Source: Arthrobacter pigmenti (lineage in GTDB: Bacteria; Actinomycetota; Actinomycetes; Actinomycetales; Micrococcaceae). Taken from it: DNA of 64,000 bases. Under the pieces are notes generated by a model. It was not told where the DNA came from. It saw nothing but the letters and a program-made list of their open reading frames with translations, and ran no database searches. The stretch lies in the NCBI RefSeq assembly GCF_011927905.1, contig NZ_JAATJL010000001.1, positions 620,001-684,000 of the forward strand, in the 5' to 3' direction. Shown piece after piece: positions 53,165 through 61,988 of this stretch; position 1 is the first letter of the stretch, and each line of letters starts with the position of its first letter. Both the position numbers and the translations under genes were made by a program.

Positions 53165-54436
53165 GTGCAGACGCCGTTGACCGAAGAGGACGCAGAAGTC
53201 TACGTAGCCGCAGTCTGTTTCAAGACAGGTCCTCCGGGGAAGGTAGGGGTCGAGGTGGAGCGCACGGTCCACCTCGAGACCGACTCAACGGTCCAGGTCC
53301 CCGTGTCCCAGGTGCGCGAGGCCGTGCAACTCGCGGGCACACAGCTCCCCGGCGGTGGGGTGATCACCTTCGAACCGGGCGGCCAGCTTGAAATCAGCTC
53401 CGCCTGCGCGGAAGACCTTCCCGGCGTTATCGAGGCCACCCGCCGGGATCTCGCGTTCACCGCCGGCCTGCTGGAGGACGCGGGGCTCCGGTTCGGCGAC
53501 CTCGCCTTGGACCCGCTCCGCAGCCCGCAACGAACGCTCGATCATCCCCGCTACGCCGCAATGGAGCAGCAGTTCAACCGGACCGGTTCAGCAGGCCGGA
53601 CGATGATGTGTTCCACCGCCTCCCTCCAGGTCTCCCTCGACGCCGGCTCACCCGGAACCGGCCCGCTCAGCGCCTACCACCGCTGGCGCCACCTGCATTC
53701 CCTGGCCCCTCTGCTGACGGCCATGTTCGCGAACTCACCGTTTGTGAACGGCCGCCCGAGCGGCTGGCGCAGCGCTCGCCAGGCCGCCTGGCTCGCCATC
53801 GACAGCACCCGGACGACGGCGCCGGTTTGCTTCGCGGACGACCCCCGGCAGGACTGGGCGCGGTACGCGCTCGACGCAAAGGTTCTGTGCATTAGACCCG
53901 ACGACGACGGCGGCACCTGGCTCACACCCCGGGACCTCACGATGCGGGACTGGCTGCGCGGCGCGGGTCCGCGGGCCGTGACGCGTGAGGATCTCGATTA
54001 CCACCTCACCACCCTGTTCCCGCCGGTGCGTCCGCGCGGGTTCCTCGAAGTGCGGGTGATCGACGCCCAGGCGGGCGGTGATTGGGAAGTGGTGGCCGCC
54101 GTCGTCGTCGCACTGGTGGAGGACCCGCAGGCTGCTGCCCTGGCAGCGGAGGCGTGCCGCGATCTTCCCTCGCTGCGGATAGCGGCCCGCGACGGATTGT
54201 CCGATCCCAGCCTTGCCCAAGCTGCACTTACATGCGCCGACGCGGTGTGGGACGCCCTGCCGCGGCTCGGCGTGGATCCGGAAACGAGGGCGCGGGTCGC
54301 CACATTCATTGAGCGCTACGCAGCCCGCGGTCGCAGCCCGGCCGATGCCTGCCTTGCCGAATGGCGGCGCACCGGGCACATGCCGATGTTTGCACAAGGC
54401 GCCTGGAAGGAGCCTCTCCATGACCACCACAGCTGA
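53165..54436 (+). CDS. egtA: Glutamate-cysteine ligase (EgtA)
   Basis: 423 residues of the GCS2 family. GVEVERTVHLETDS, GGQLEISSAC (ATP/Glu site) and FLEVRVIDAQAGGDWEVVAAVV are recognisable. It forms gamma-glutamylcysteine, the sulphur donor used by EgtB in actinobacteria. GTG 53165 is 2 bases after the egtD stop. Its last 17 bases overlap the egtB start. Confidence 0.88.
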   Translation: MQTPLTEEDAEVYVAAVCFKTGPPGKVGVEVERTVHLETDSTVQVPVSQVREAVQLAGTQLPGGGVITFEPGGQLEISSACAEDLPGVIEATRRDLAFTAGLLEDAGLRFGDLALDPLRSPQRTLDHPRYAAMEQQFNRTGSAGRTMMCSTASLQVSLDAGSPGTGPLSAYHRWRHLHSLAPLLTAMFANSPFVNGRPSGWRSARQAAWLAIDSTRTTAPVCFADDPRQDWARYALDAKVLCIRPDDDGGTWLTPRDLTMRDWLRGAGPRAVTREDLDYHLTTLFPPVRPRGFLEVRVIDAQAGGDWEVVAAVVVALVEDPQAAALAAEACRDLPSLRIAARDGLSDPSLAQAALTCADAVWDALPRLGVDPETRARVATFIERYAARGRSPADACLAEWRRTGHMPMFAQGAWKEPLHDHHS

Positions 54437-55754
54437 ACCCCTGGGCAGCGGGGATCTCCGCGCGGAACTGGCCAATCGGCTTGAGCGCGCCCGGAACCGG
54501 ACGCTCGCACTGACCGATTACGACGACGGCGAGCTGGTGAAGCAGCATTCGCCCCTGATGTCGCCGCTGGTCTGGGACCTCGCGCATGTGGGCAGCCAGG
54601 AGGAGTTGTGGCTGGTGCGTGATGTCGGCGGGCGGCTGCCGCTGCGCTGCGACATCGACGAGATGTACGACGCCTTCCAGCACTCCCGGAGTAGCCGTCC
54701 CAGCCTTCCGCTGCTCTCGCCCACCGAGTCGCGGCAGTACATCGCGGAGGTCCGCGACAAGGCACTGGACATCCTGGACCGCACGCCCCTGGAGGGCAAG
54801 CCGCTGCTGGAAAACGGGTTCGCGTTCGGCATGATCGTCCAGCACGAGCAGCAGCACGCCGAGACGATGCTTGCCACCCACCAGCTTCGCGACGGCGAAC
54901 GCATCCTCCCGGAGACTCCGCTGCCTGACACGCGCGGACTCGCCGAGCTGCCCGCGGAGGTGCTGGTGCCTGCCGGGCCGTTCACCATGGGCACCTCGAT
55001 CGAACGCTGGGCGCTGGACAACGAGCGGCCCGCCCATGTGCTGGACCTCGCGGCCTACTGGATCGACACCACCCCCGTGACCAATGGTGAGTACCAGCAG
55101 TTCATGGAGGCCGGCGGGTACGACAACGCCGCATGGTGGCACCCGGACGGTTGGCAGCACCGGAACGAGACCGGCCTGCACGCGCCGAAGTACTGGCACC
55201 GTACGGATGGCAACTGGGTCCGGAAGCGGTTCGGCGCCGTCGAGCCCGTTCCGGCAGACGAGCCCGTGCAGCACGTGTGTTGGTACGAGGCGGACGCTTA
55301 CGCCCGCTGGGCGGGCCGGCGCCTGCCCACCGAAGCCGAATGGGAGAAGGCCGCGCGCTACGATCCGGACAGCGGTCGCTCCCGCCGGTACCCGTGGGGC
55401 GATGAGGACCCCGCCCCGGACCACGCGAACCTCGGGGGAGCGGCGCTGCGCCCGGCTCCGGCCGGTTCCTATCCCGACGGCGCGTCGGCCCGCGGCGTCC
55501 GACAGCTCATAGGTGACGTGTGGGAGTGGGTATCCAGCGACTTCGAGCCGTACCCCGGCTTCAACGTCTTCCCCTATGAGGAGTACAGCCAGGTCTTCTT
55601 CGGCCCCGACTACAAGGTGCTGCGCGGCGGGTCCTGGGCCACCGACCCGGCGGCCGCCCGGGCGACCTTCCGGAACTGGGACTATCCCATCCGCCGGCAG
55701 ATCTTCGCGGGGTTCCGGACCGCACGCGACGCCTCTTTGTCAGAGTCGGCGTAG
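54420..55754 (+). CDS. egtB: Hercynine oxygenase (EgtB)
   Basis: 444 residues. The DinB-like N-domain carries the iron ligands H56 (WDLAHVG) and H142/H146 (QHEQQHAET); the C-terminal FGE-sulfatase domain (about 180-440) has VPAGPFTMG, RLPTEAEWEKAAR and LRGGSWAT, ending in FRTARD. It joins gamma-Glu-Cys to hercynine as the sulfoxide. ATG 54420 has GGAAGGAG 7 bases upstream and overlaps egtA by 17 bases. The next gene starts 1 base after its stop. Confidence 0.93.
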   Translation: MTTTAEPLGSGDLRAELANRLERARNRTLALTDYDDGELVKQHSPLMSPLVWDLAHVGSQEELWLVRDVGGRLPLRCDIDEMYDAFQHSRSSRPSLPLLSPTESRQYIAEVRDKALDILDRTPLEGKPLLENGFAFGMIVQHEQQHAETMLATHQLRDGERILPETPLPDTRGLAELPAEVLVPAGPFTMGTSIERWALDNERPAHVLDLAAYWIDTTPVTNGEYQQFMEAGGYDNAAWWHPDGWQHRNETGLHAPKYWHRTDGNWVRKRFGAVEPVPADEPVQHVCWYEADAYARWAGRRLPTEAEWEKAARYDPDSGRSRRYPWGDEDPAPDHANLGGAALRPAPAGSYPDGASARGVRQLIGDVWEWVSSDFEPYPGFNVFPYEEYSQVFFGPDYKVLRGGSWATDPAAARATFRNWDYPIRRQIFAGFRTARDASLSESA

Positions 55755-55755
55755 C

Positions 55756-56490
55756 GTGTGCCGCCACCTGGCGTTCCTCGGGCCGCCGACCTCGCTCGCC
55801 ACGCTTCTGCTCGTCCCCGAGCATGGGCTGCTCACGCAGTCCTGGGCGCCGCGGGAACAACGGTTCGGAGCAGTCAACGCCGACGGATTCGGTGTCGGCT
55901 GGTATGCGGCGGGCGATCCACGCCCCGCCCGCTACCGCCGCGCAGTACCGATGTGGGCAGACCCTTCCTTCGCTGACATCGCCAGGGTCACGACGACGAC
56001 GGCGGCACTCGCGGCGGTGCGGTCGGCCACCGTGGGAACAACCCAGGACGAATCAGCCTCCGCACCGTACACGGACGGTAAGTGGCTCTTCAGTCACAAC
56101 GGGCGCATTCACGGCTGGCCGTCGGCCGTCGAGCCGCTCGTCAACGCCATTCCCGCCTCGCGGCTCCTGACGATGGAGGCACATGTTGATTCGGCGTTGG
56201 TCTGGGCGCTGGTGCTGGAGGCGCTTGCCGCCGGCGAGAATCCGGACGCGGCGCTCGCCGGAACCGTCCGCAAGGTGCTGGCCCATGCCGAGGCACGGGT
56301 GAACCTGCTACTGACGGATGGACGGACCATCACGGCGACTGCCGCGGGGGACACGCTCTACTGGCGCTCCGGACCGGACGGGGTGTTTGTGGCCAGCGAA
56401 CCGTCCGACGACGGCCCGGGATGGAACAGCGTGCCGGACAATTCCGTGCTCACGGCGACGGCGGACGGTGTTGACGTCCGGCCGCTGTGA
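55756..56490 (+). CDS. egtC: Gamma-glutamyl-hercynylcysteine sulfoxide hydrolase (EgtC)
   Basis: 244 residues, class II glutamine amidotransferase fold. GTG 55756 is followed directly by Cys2 (CRHLAFLG), the N-terminal nucleophile after Met removal, which fixes the start. NADGFGVGWYA, RSATVGTTQDESASAPY and FSHNGRI (Asn oxyanion) are the amidohydrolase motifs. It removes the gamma-glutamyl group in ergothioneine synthesis. Confidence 0.93.
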   Translation: MCRHLAFLGPPTSLATLLLVPEHGLLTQSWAPREQRFGAVNADGFGVGWYAAGDPRPARYRRAVPMWADPSFADIARVTTTTAALAAVRSATVGTTQDESASAPYTDGKWLFSHNGRIHGWPSAVEPLVNAIPASRLLTMEAHVDSALVWALVLEALAAGENPDAALAGTVRKVLAHAEARVNLLLTDGRTITATAAGDTLYWRSGPDGVFVASEPSDDGPGWNSVPDNSVLTATADGVDVRPL

Positions 56491-56560
56491 ATCAAGCCAA
56501 GGAGTTGCAGAACTGCGCCTTACAGGGGCAGCTCTTATCCGAACAATGTCTCGTTTCTAG

Positions 56561-56583
56561 GTGGCACCACTCTGTGGTGCTAC
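56561..56583. promoter_or_regulatory. Near-perfect palindrome before the MazEF-type pair
   Basis: GTGGCACCAC-TCT-GTGGTGCTAC has 10-base arms with one mismatch and lies 17 bases before the antitoxin ATG. It is the likely autoregulatory operator. Confidence 0.6.
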
Positions 56584-56600
56584 TGCGGTAGCATTTAGGT

Positions 56601-56831
56601 ATGAAACTCAGCGTCAGTCTGCCGGATGAGGACGTGGCAATCCTCGACGAGTTCGCTCGCTCAACAGGCCTTCCATCGAGATCCGCCGCGTTGCATCACG
56701 CCGTCGGAATGCTGCGCCTTCCCGAGCTCGAGCGGGACTATGAGGCCGCTTGGGATGACTGGGAAGCATCAGGCGATCACGCGACGTGGGATGCGACTGC
56801 GGCTGACGGGGTCGCCGATGCTGCGCGGTGA
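56601..56831 (+). CDS. Ribbon-helix-helix antitoxin (MazE-like)
   Basis: 76 residues. The N-terminus MKLSVSLPDEDVAILDEFA followed by SRSAALHHAVGML is the RHH fold that binds DNA as a dimer. The C-terminal half is acidic and Trp-rich (YEAAWDDWEASGDH), as in the toxin-binding tails of MazE9/ParD-type antitoxins. It overlaps the toxin gene by 14 bases. Confidence 0.88.
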   Translation: MKLSVSLPDEDVAILDEFARSTGLPSRSAALHHAVGMLRLPELERDYEAAWDDWEASGDHATWDATAADGVADAAR

Positions 56832-57165
56832 GATCCGGCTGGCCGACCTGGACCCCGTCCGCGGAAGCGAAGCCAACAAGCGACGCCCCGTTGTAGTCGT
56901 CAGCAACGACCGTGCAAACTCGGTCGCTGCTCGGCTCGGCCGCGGGGTGGTCACAATCGTACCCATCACCAGCAACACCGACCGGATCTTTCCCTTTCAG
57001 GCTCTGTTGCGGGCGGTCGCGACCGGGTTGCGGCAGGATTCTAAGGCTCAGGCCGAGCAGGTCCGCTCGATCACGGTCGAGCGGCTGGGTGCCGCCCTCG
57101 GGCAGGTTCCGGCCAGCGTCATGGCACAGCTCGACGATGCTCTGCGACTGCACTTACAGCTGTAG
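56818..57165 (+). CDS. MazF/PemK-type endoribonuclease toxin
   Basis: 115 residues. MLRGEIRLADLDPVRGSEANKRRPVVVVSND is the MazF start (positions 1-31; GSEANKRRPVVV is the core), and VVTIVPITSNTDRIFPF the central strand. Such enzymes cut mRNA at short sequences. ATG 56818 lies within the antitoxin gene and gives the standard N-terminus; the longer frame from 56626 is only the antitoxin region read in another frame. Confidence 0.92.
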   Translation: MLRGEIRLADLDPVRGSEANKRRPVVVVSNDRANSVAARLGRGVVTIVPITSNTDRIFPFQALLRAVATGLRQDSKAQAEQVRSITVERLGAALGQVPASVMAQLDDALRLHLQL

Positions 57166-57346
57166 CGCGAAGCCGTCCCGGTGAAGGATCCTCTAGATTC
57201 ACGAACCGTTGATCAGAGCCTGTCCCACACTGACCGCACTGCTCGTCGTGCTCGTGCAGACTACTGACTACTGGCCTCGGCTTGCTGAACTTGAAACGAG
57301 CCGGAGGCAAGTCGTACGCACCGTTCTGGCTATCGAGCACGCTCCA
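57166..57346. other. Intergenic stretch without a recognised gene
   Basis: 181 bases between the toxin and the SWIM remnant. Open frames exist on both strands but lack ribosome sites or recognisable motifs. Confidence 0.4.
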
Positions 57347-57680
57347 TTACTGTTCGTCACCGTCCTCAATATGGTCGTAGGATGCCGCAGTTAGAGCAAC
57401 GGCCACAATGTGCTTGCAAAACAACTGGCTATCGCTTTGTACAGGTGCATGACCATGAGAGGCCGTGCTCACCGACCCAGAGGTCGACGCGTCGGCTTTG
57501 GGTTGCGCTTTGGCCACCGCCGACTCGGGCTTGAATCCGATCCACATCGGCAGCAAACACCTGCACCGCGCCGTCCTCAGCCAACTCACGCCCCAATCGG
57601 ATGTTCGATGGCGTTGCAAGGTCTTCGACGGCTTTGGAACTGGCCAATTCAACGAGTGAAGCCATGGGCCATTTTCTCAT
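57347..57680 (-). pseudogene. Frameshifted SWIM zinc-finger protein remnant
   Basis: Read on the minus strand from ATG 57665, the frame encodes MASLVELASSKAVEDLATPSN, then an ordinary soluble stretch, then GLSWSCTCTKR and stop at 57429. In a neighbouring frame, just after, lies QLFCKHIVAVALTAAS, ending at 57347. Together they make the SWIM motif C-x-C ... C-x-H, split by a frameshift. SWIM proteins normally continue for several hundred residues, so the gene is both frameshifted and truncated. A sequencing error alone would not restore the missing C-terminus. Confidence 0.6.
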
Positions 57681-57716
57681 AGCGGGGTCTAGCCAGGCCT
57701 GTGCAGACCGGGATGC

Positions 57717-58841
57717 CTAGCGATTGGTCCGCTGGAGTTGCGTGAGCACCTCAACGAGCCGATCGATCTCCGCCTCAGTATTGAAGCAGTGCACCGAGGC
57801 CCGGACGGCTGTCGGTTCGTCCTCCAACGTGGCGTAAAGGACGGCGTCGGGCGTTGACGGCGCATGCTGCACCATCGAGACGTTGACGCGCTCGCGTGCA
57901 AGGTGTTCCTTGACCTCAGCGGGTGTCTTATGCCGGACGGAGAATGTCATGATGCCGTGCTGGGGCTCGGTGTGGAGTTCGACTCCGGGAAGTTCCGCCA
58001 GCCGGGCGTGCATGATGCCGGCGAGCTTCAGGATCCTGTCCCGGATCGCTTCAACGCCGAGCTCCAACGCGTAGTCCACGGCCCGCCCCAGTCCGAGCCT
58101 GCCCGCCATGCTCGCTTCCCGGCTCTCGAGCATCCTTGCTTCTGCCCCATGCAGGTCCGGATTCACGTAGGCGAACGCCGTTCCGCGCGGCCCCCGGAGG
58201 AACTTCCGCCCGGTGCCGACGAGGATGTCGCACCCGAGCTCAGCCACGTTCAATGGCATCTGCCCCACTGACTGGCAGGCATCCAGCGCCAACGGCACCC
58301 CCGCGTCCCGGCACAACGAACCGAACTCAGCGGCGGGGTTCACCGGTCCTCCGGTCATCGGCACATGCGTCAGCGCTACCAGGCCGACGTCGCCCGTGGC
58401 CAGCTCCTGCTGGAGGTGATCGACGCTGGGCTTGCCGCCGTCGTCGTCCTCCAGGACCACCAACTGCAGGTTGCGATGCCGCGCGAGCCGGCGCAGGGCG
58501 AGAACGTTGCCGGCATACTCCGTCCGCGCCAGCAGGACCCGCGGTGCCGTTAGCGATAGGGCTGACACAGCGGCGGCCCACGCGTTGGAGCCGCTCTCCG
58601 TCAAGGCAATGTCCCCAGGATTTGCCCCGATCAGCTGGGCGAGAGAGACGCGCACACGGTCAAGGTTCGGCGCAGCCTCCGCCGCTGCCTCGTAACCGCC
58701 GATTTCCTCTTCCCGCCGAAGATGCCCGACGACGGCGTCCGTCACCTGCCGCGGCATCAGGGAGCTGCCGGCGTTGTTGAAGTGGGTGACCTTCCCTGCG
58801 CCTCCGGTATCTGCGCGCAGTTGGGTGAGGTTGAGTGGCAT
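57717..58841 (-). CDS. Class V aminotransferase/cysteine desulfurase-like enzyme (EgtE-like candidate)
   Basis: 374 residues, PLP fold type I. VTHFNNAGSSLMPRQV, LTESGSNAWAAAV, LTHVPMTGGPVNP, PLALDACQSVGQMPL (cofactor Asp) and the Schiff-base Lys in VGTGRKFLRGPRGTAF are clear. It is of the NifS/EgtE type. EgtE is the beta-lyase that releases ergothioneine from the sulfoxide, and this gene lies about 1.2 kb past egtC on the opposite strand. Location makes EgtE plausible but a general desulfurase or isopenicillin-epimerase-like enzyme is possible. Confidence 0.8.
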   Translation of the reverse strand: MPLNLTQLRADTGGAGKVTHFNNAGSSLMPRQVTDAVVGHLRREEEIGGYEAAAEAAPNLDRVRVSLAQLIGANPGDIALTESGSNAWAAAVSALSLTAPRVLLARTEYAGNVLALRRLARHRNLQLVVLEDDDGGKPSVDHLQQELATGDVGLVALTHVPMTGGPVNPAAEFGSLCRDAGVPLALDACQSVGQMPLNVAELGCDILVGTGRKFLRGPRGTAFAYVNPDLHGAEARMLESREASMAGRLGLGRAVDYALELGVEAIRDRILKLAGIMHARLAELPGVELHTEPQHGIMTFSVRHKTPAEVKEHLARERVNVSMVQHAPSTPDAVLYATLEDEPTAVRASVHCFNTEAEIDRLVEVLTQLQRTNR

Positions 58842-58897
58842 GGGACCATCGTGTCATTCGACGGCGGTGGGGTGGGACGACATGGCATCATCGAAGC

Positions 58898-60640
58898 ATG
58901 AGTCCGAAGAGCCGAACACGAAAGCCCAAGTCCGCGGCCAAGGACAAGCGTCGCCAGAGCGGTCCTCCTGCCAACCCCTTGGCCGAGCTGTACCGCAGCA
59001 TGGCGCCGCGAGTCGCAGAGTATGTTGGCCACACGTCGTCGCGGTGGACCGAGGAGTTGCTCTCTGACCTCTACTCGGCCATGCATGAATCCACGAACCT
59101 CGGTCCCGGAATCAACACCCGCATGTTCAGTGACTGGGTGCGCTACGTTGAACGACAGCGCGAAAGGCCTGCCGCGGCGATGCTGTGGGCCATGGCGCAG
59201 GTTGCCGACGCACCGGCGGATGCGGAGGCGGCTGCGGCCGCGCAGCGTTTGGAGGACGCCGGCGTCGAAGCTCCCGCATGGCTTGCACCGCTGCGTAAGC
59301 TCGAAGCCACCGAAGCCTGGAAGCTGACGGACGTTTTCGGCGATTTCGTCGAGTTGATCATTGAGTTCCGTACGGGGCGGCGCAAACACGGGATCTGGAT
59401 CAGTATCGACACGAACCATATGGGTGGCTACGCAACAGACCTGAGTGCCGATGACAGTGCGCGCGGACTCGTGAAGAGCGCCGAAAGTTTCCTGACCGAA
59501 TTCGGTACGCCGGTGCACGTCGAGCCGCTGCTGTTGAGTGAGGCTCGACGGCTGGGAATTGCCGCCATCGAGGCAACGGATGTCACGAGCGACCCCGATA
59601 TTGGTCCCGAATACGATTCGCGGAGGGCGTTCGTCCTGAGCCGGCTGCTCGCGATCCCGGGCGGCGACGTCGTCGAACTCGACAATTACCGCACGCCGAG
59701 CGAAGCCGAGGAAGCCGCCGAGACTGAAAGAATCGAAGCGGAGGACGAACGCCTCATTGCCCAGTTCATGACTTATGTCCAACAGAATCCTGCGCATCCG
59801 GAGTCCCTGGACATCGAGGAACCATTCTCCCGGCTCGCTGACCTTGCGCTCATGTACGGAAGAAATTACGACGACGGCCGGTTGACCCGGGTGAGTCCCG
59901 AAAAGATCAGAAACTTCGCTGGATGGTTTCTTCCCCGGAAGGTCCTGCTCGAAGAGGCGGAGAAGGAAGCGCTCCCGTATTTCCTTGACGCGTGGGTCGA
60001 CTGGTGCGTAATCCAACAGAACTTGCCGGATTTTGCCGCGGAGGTGATCCTGCAGTCGGCTGGCGCCGCACTTCATGCGGTGGACGAAGCGATCGAGAAC
60101 GGCGAGGACCTTTCTTCACCCGGTGCGGCCTTCCTCGAAGGCGTGGACATCGAAACCCTCGACGACGCGAACGAGGTCATCGCACGTCGGCAGCTCGCAA
60201 TGCCCTACTACGGCACCCGGATCGGCGGCGAGGACTATCCGAGGCTCAACCCGAACCGATCGGACGAATTGCGGTTGCTGGTGCTCGGCGAGCTGCCGGA
60301 GCTTCACGGCGTGGGTAAGAAGGAATATCCGCGAAGCGCCGAACCGGATGGCACACCCGTCTGGCATGGGGCCCTGCGCGAGCTGGTGGTTTCGCAGCTC
60401 TGGCATGAGGATCCGCCACAGGTGTGGGAGGCTGCTCAGCGGCTGCAAACCCAAGGGCTGGACCGGTCAGGGATCCTTGACCGTCTACAGGTTGCGTTGG
60501 CCGGTCACGTTGACGCGGCAAAACTTGGGCCGTTGACCGACGGGGCGAGGACGGATGCGGTGCAGCTAACCGGATACATCGCCGCCCTCAACGCCGTCAG
60601 CGCCGGGAACCGCAAGGGTGGCCACCTTAGACCGGTGTAG
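58898..60640 (+). CDS. Protein of unknown function, 580 residues
   Basis: No family recognised. The N-terminus is strongly basic (SPKSRTRKPKSAAKDKRRQS, about 2-21), the rest is helical and acidic, with no signal peptide and no membrane helices. A helical first half, the segment IIEFRTGRRKHGIWISIDTN (about 155-175), an acidic segment (about 275-300) and ELPELHGVGKKEYPRSAEPDGTPVWHGALREL in the last third (around 480-515) stand out as unusual. ATG 58898 begins the basic segment. It is divergent from the aminotransferase (56 bases apart) and its 3' end overlaps by 75 bases the convergent amidohydrolase gene. Confidence 0.75.
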   Translation: MSPKSRTRKPKSAAKDKRRQSGPPANPLAELYRSMAPRVAEYVGHTSSRWTEELLSDLYSAMHESTNLGPGINTRMFSDWVRYVERQRERPAAAMLWAMAQVADAPADAEAAAAAQRLEDAGVEAPAWLAPLRKLEATEAWKLTDVFGDFVELIIEFRTGRRKHGIWISIDTNHMGGYATDLSADDSARGLVKSAESFLTEFGTPVHVEPLLLSEARRLGIAAIEATDVTSDPDIGPEYDSRRAFVLSRLLAIPGGDVVELDNYRTPSEAEEAAETERIEAEDERLIAQFMTYVQQNPAHPESLDIEEPFSRLADLALMYGRNYDDGRLTRVSPEKIRNFAGWFLPRKVLLEEAEKEALPYFLDAWVDWCVIQQNLPDFAAEVILQSAGAALHAVDEAIENGEDLSSPGAAFLEGVDIETLDDANEVIARRQLAMPYYGTRIGGEDYPRLNPNRSDELRLLVLGELPELHGVGKKEYPRSAEPDGTPVWHGALRELVVSQLWHEDPPQVWEAAQRLQTQGLDRSGILDRLQVALAGHVDAAKLGPLTDGARTDAVQLTGYIAALNAVSAGNRKGGHLRPV

Positions 60641-61888
60641 AGCCGTCTCAGGGAACTGCAGTTCGCCGTCCTTGTAGACCTGCCCGATCATGGTGCGAAG
60701 CCGCGGCAGCTGCCCGGCTGATTCCAGCAGCCCATCCAGCACGACGGCGTCGGCGAGGTAACCCGGGGCCAGCCTGCCCACCGAGTTCTCCGGAGCAATA
60801 AGCTCGCCCGCGACGGACGTGGTGGCGGCCAGTACCTGGTCCAGGTTCATCCCGGCGTCGGCCATCAGGGGAAGTTCCTCGAGGTTCTCTCCGTGGACGC
60901 CCACTCCGGAGTCGGTTCCCATGGCGATCTTCACGCCGGCTTCGACGGCGCGCGCCACGGAGCGGCTATGATCCTCAGCCACTCGCTTGGCCTTCTCGAT
61001 CACCTGCGCAGGAAGTCCACTGGCGCCGGATTCGCCCTTGTGGATAACGGCACGGGGCGCGGCGAGGGTAGGTACCAGGTAGGCGTTGGTGTCCAGGAAC
61101 AGCTGGATCGCCTCGTCGGTGAGGTAGATGCCGTGCTCAATGCTCCGTACGCCTGCCCGTAGAGCGTTGACGATTCCCGCTGTGCCCTGAGCATGCGCCA
61201 TCACATACTTGCCCTGCAGCTCAGCTTCTTCGACGATGACTGCGATCTCAGCCGCAGTGAACTGCGAGTGCCGCGGGTCAGTGGAAGGGGAGAGGACCCC
61301 ACCCGTGGAGCAGATCTTGATCTGGTCAGCACCGGCCCGCAGCAGCTGGCGGGTGACTTTGCGGACCTCCTCGACGCCGTCGGCAATTCCGCTGGGCCGT
61401 CCGGGGTGGGGTCCCAGGGCTGGAGAATCGATCCCCGACGGCAGCCAGAAATCACCGTGCCCGCCCGTCTGGGACATGATGCTGATCGCAAGCCGAAGTC
61501 GCGGTCCCTTGATCAGCCCGCGCTCAATGGCCTGCCCGGCACCGAGGTCTGCCCCGCCGGCGTCGCGCGCCGTGGTGATGCCAGCACGCAGGGTAGCTTC
61601 CAGGTTGCGTACGGATTCGTAGAACTGCAGCGAAAACGGTTCGGCGACCGCCTGGATGGAGCCCGGATTGGAGGTGGTTGCGTGAATGTGCAGGTCGATC
61701 AGTCCGGGAAGCACGGTTCGCCCTGAACAGTCCACCACCGTTGCGCCGGCATAGTCCGGTGAGCTGCCTGCGTCTGAACCCACCGCCTCGATGGTGTTAC
61801 CGCGGAAGACGACGTCGGTGGGCCCGGAAAGGAACCGTTCGCCGTCGAACACATGGCCGCTCCGGAATACGGTAAGGGTTGAGGTCAT
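60566..61888 (-). CDS. Amidohydrolase family protein (imidazolonepropionase/Xaa-Pro dipeptidase-like)
   Basis: 440 residues, cytosolic TIM-barrel amidohydrolase. VLPGLIDLHIHATTS gives the first metal pair, KICSTGGVLSPSTDPRHSQ a carbamylated-Lys region, YVMAHAQGTAGI and SIEHGIYL the later His, and MGTDSGVGVHGENLEE the last Asp. Members of this group hydrolyse cyclic amides or Xaa-Pro dipeptides. Transcribed alone; downstream overlap with the 580-residue protein gene. Substrate unknown. Confidence 0.85.
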   Translation of the reverse strand: MTSTLTVFRSGHVFDGERFLSGPTDVVFRGNTIEAVGSDAGSSPDYAGATVVDCSGRTVLPGLIDLHIHATTSNPGSIQAVAEPFSLQFYESVRNLEATLRAGITTARDAGGADLGAGQAIERGLIKGPRLRLAISIMSQTGGHGDFWLPSGIDSPALGPHPGRPSGIADGVEEVRKVTRQLLRAGADQIKICSTGGVLSPSTDPRHSQFTAAEIAVIVEEAELQGKYVMAHAQGTAGIVNALRAGVRSIEHGIYLTDEAIQLFLDTNAYLVPTLAAPRAVIHKGESGASGLPAQVIEKAKRVAEDHSRSVARAVEAGVKIAMGTDSGVGVHGENLEELPLMADAGMNLDQVLAATTSVAGELIAPENSVGRLAPGYLADAVVLDGLLESAGQLPRLRTMIGQVYKDGELQFPETALHRSKVATLAVPGADGVEGGDVSG

Positions 61889-61942
61889 CTACCCACAGTA
61901 GTAAGGCCGCTGCGGCGTAGGTAAGTTGGCGAGAACAATGTT

Positions 61943-61978
61943 CGACGCAGGCGCCCACTCGGGCGGGCACCGGCGTCG
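61943..61978 (-). terminator. Candidate hairpin after the oxidoreductase gene
   Basis: CGACGC/GCGTCG pairs across a GC-rich inner stem (GCGCCC/GGGCGG) 11 bases after the minus-strand stop at 61989. A short T-containing tail follows. Probably a weak terminator. Confidence 0.35.
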
Positions 61979-61988
61979 TACTGGGCGA

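Noticed and set aside
57209-57394. A 61-residue plus-strand frame near the SWIM remnant.
   Set aside because: No ribosome site, no family, and it lies partly opposite the remnant.
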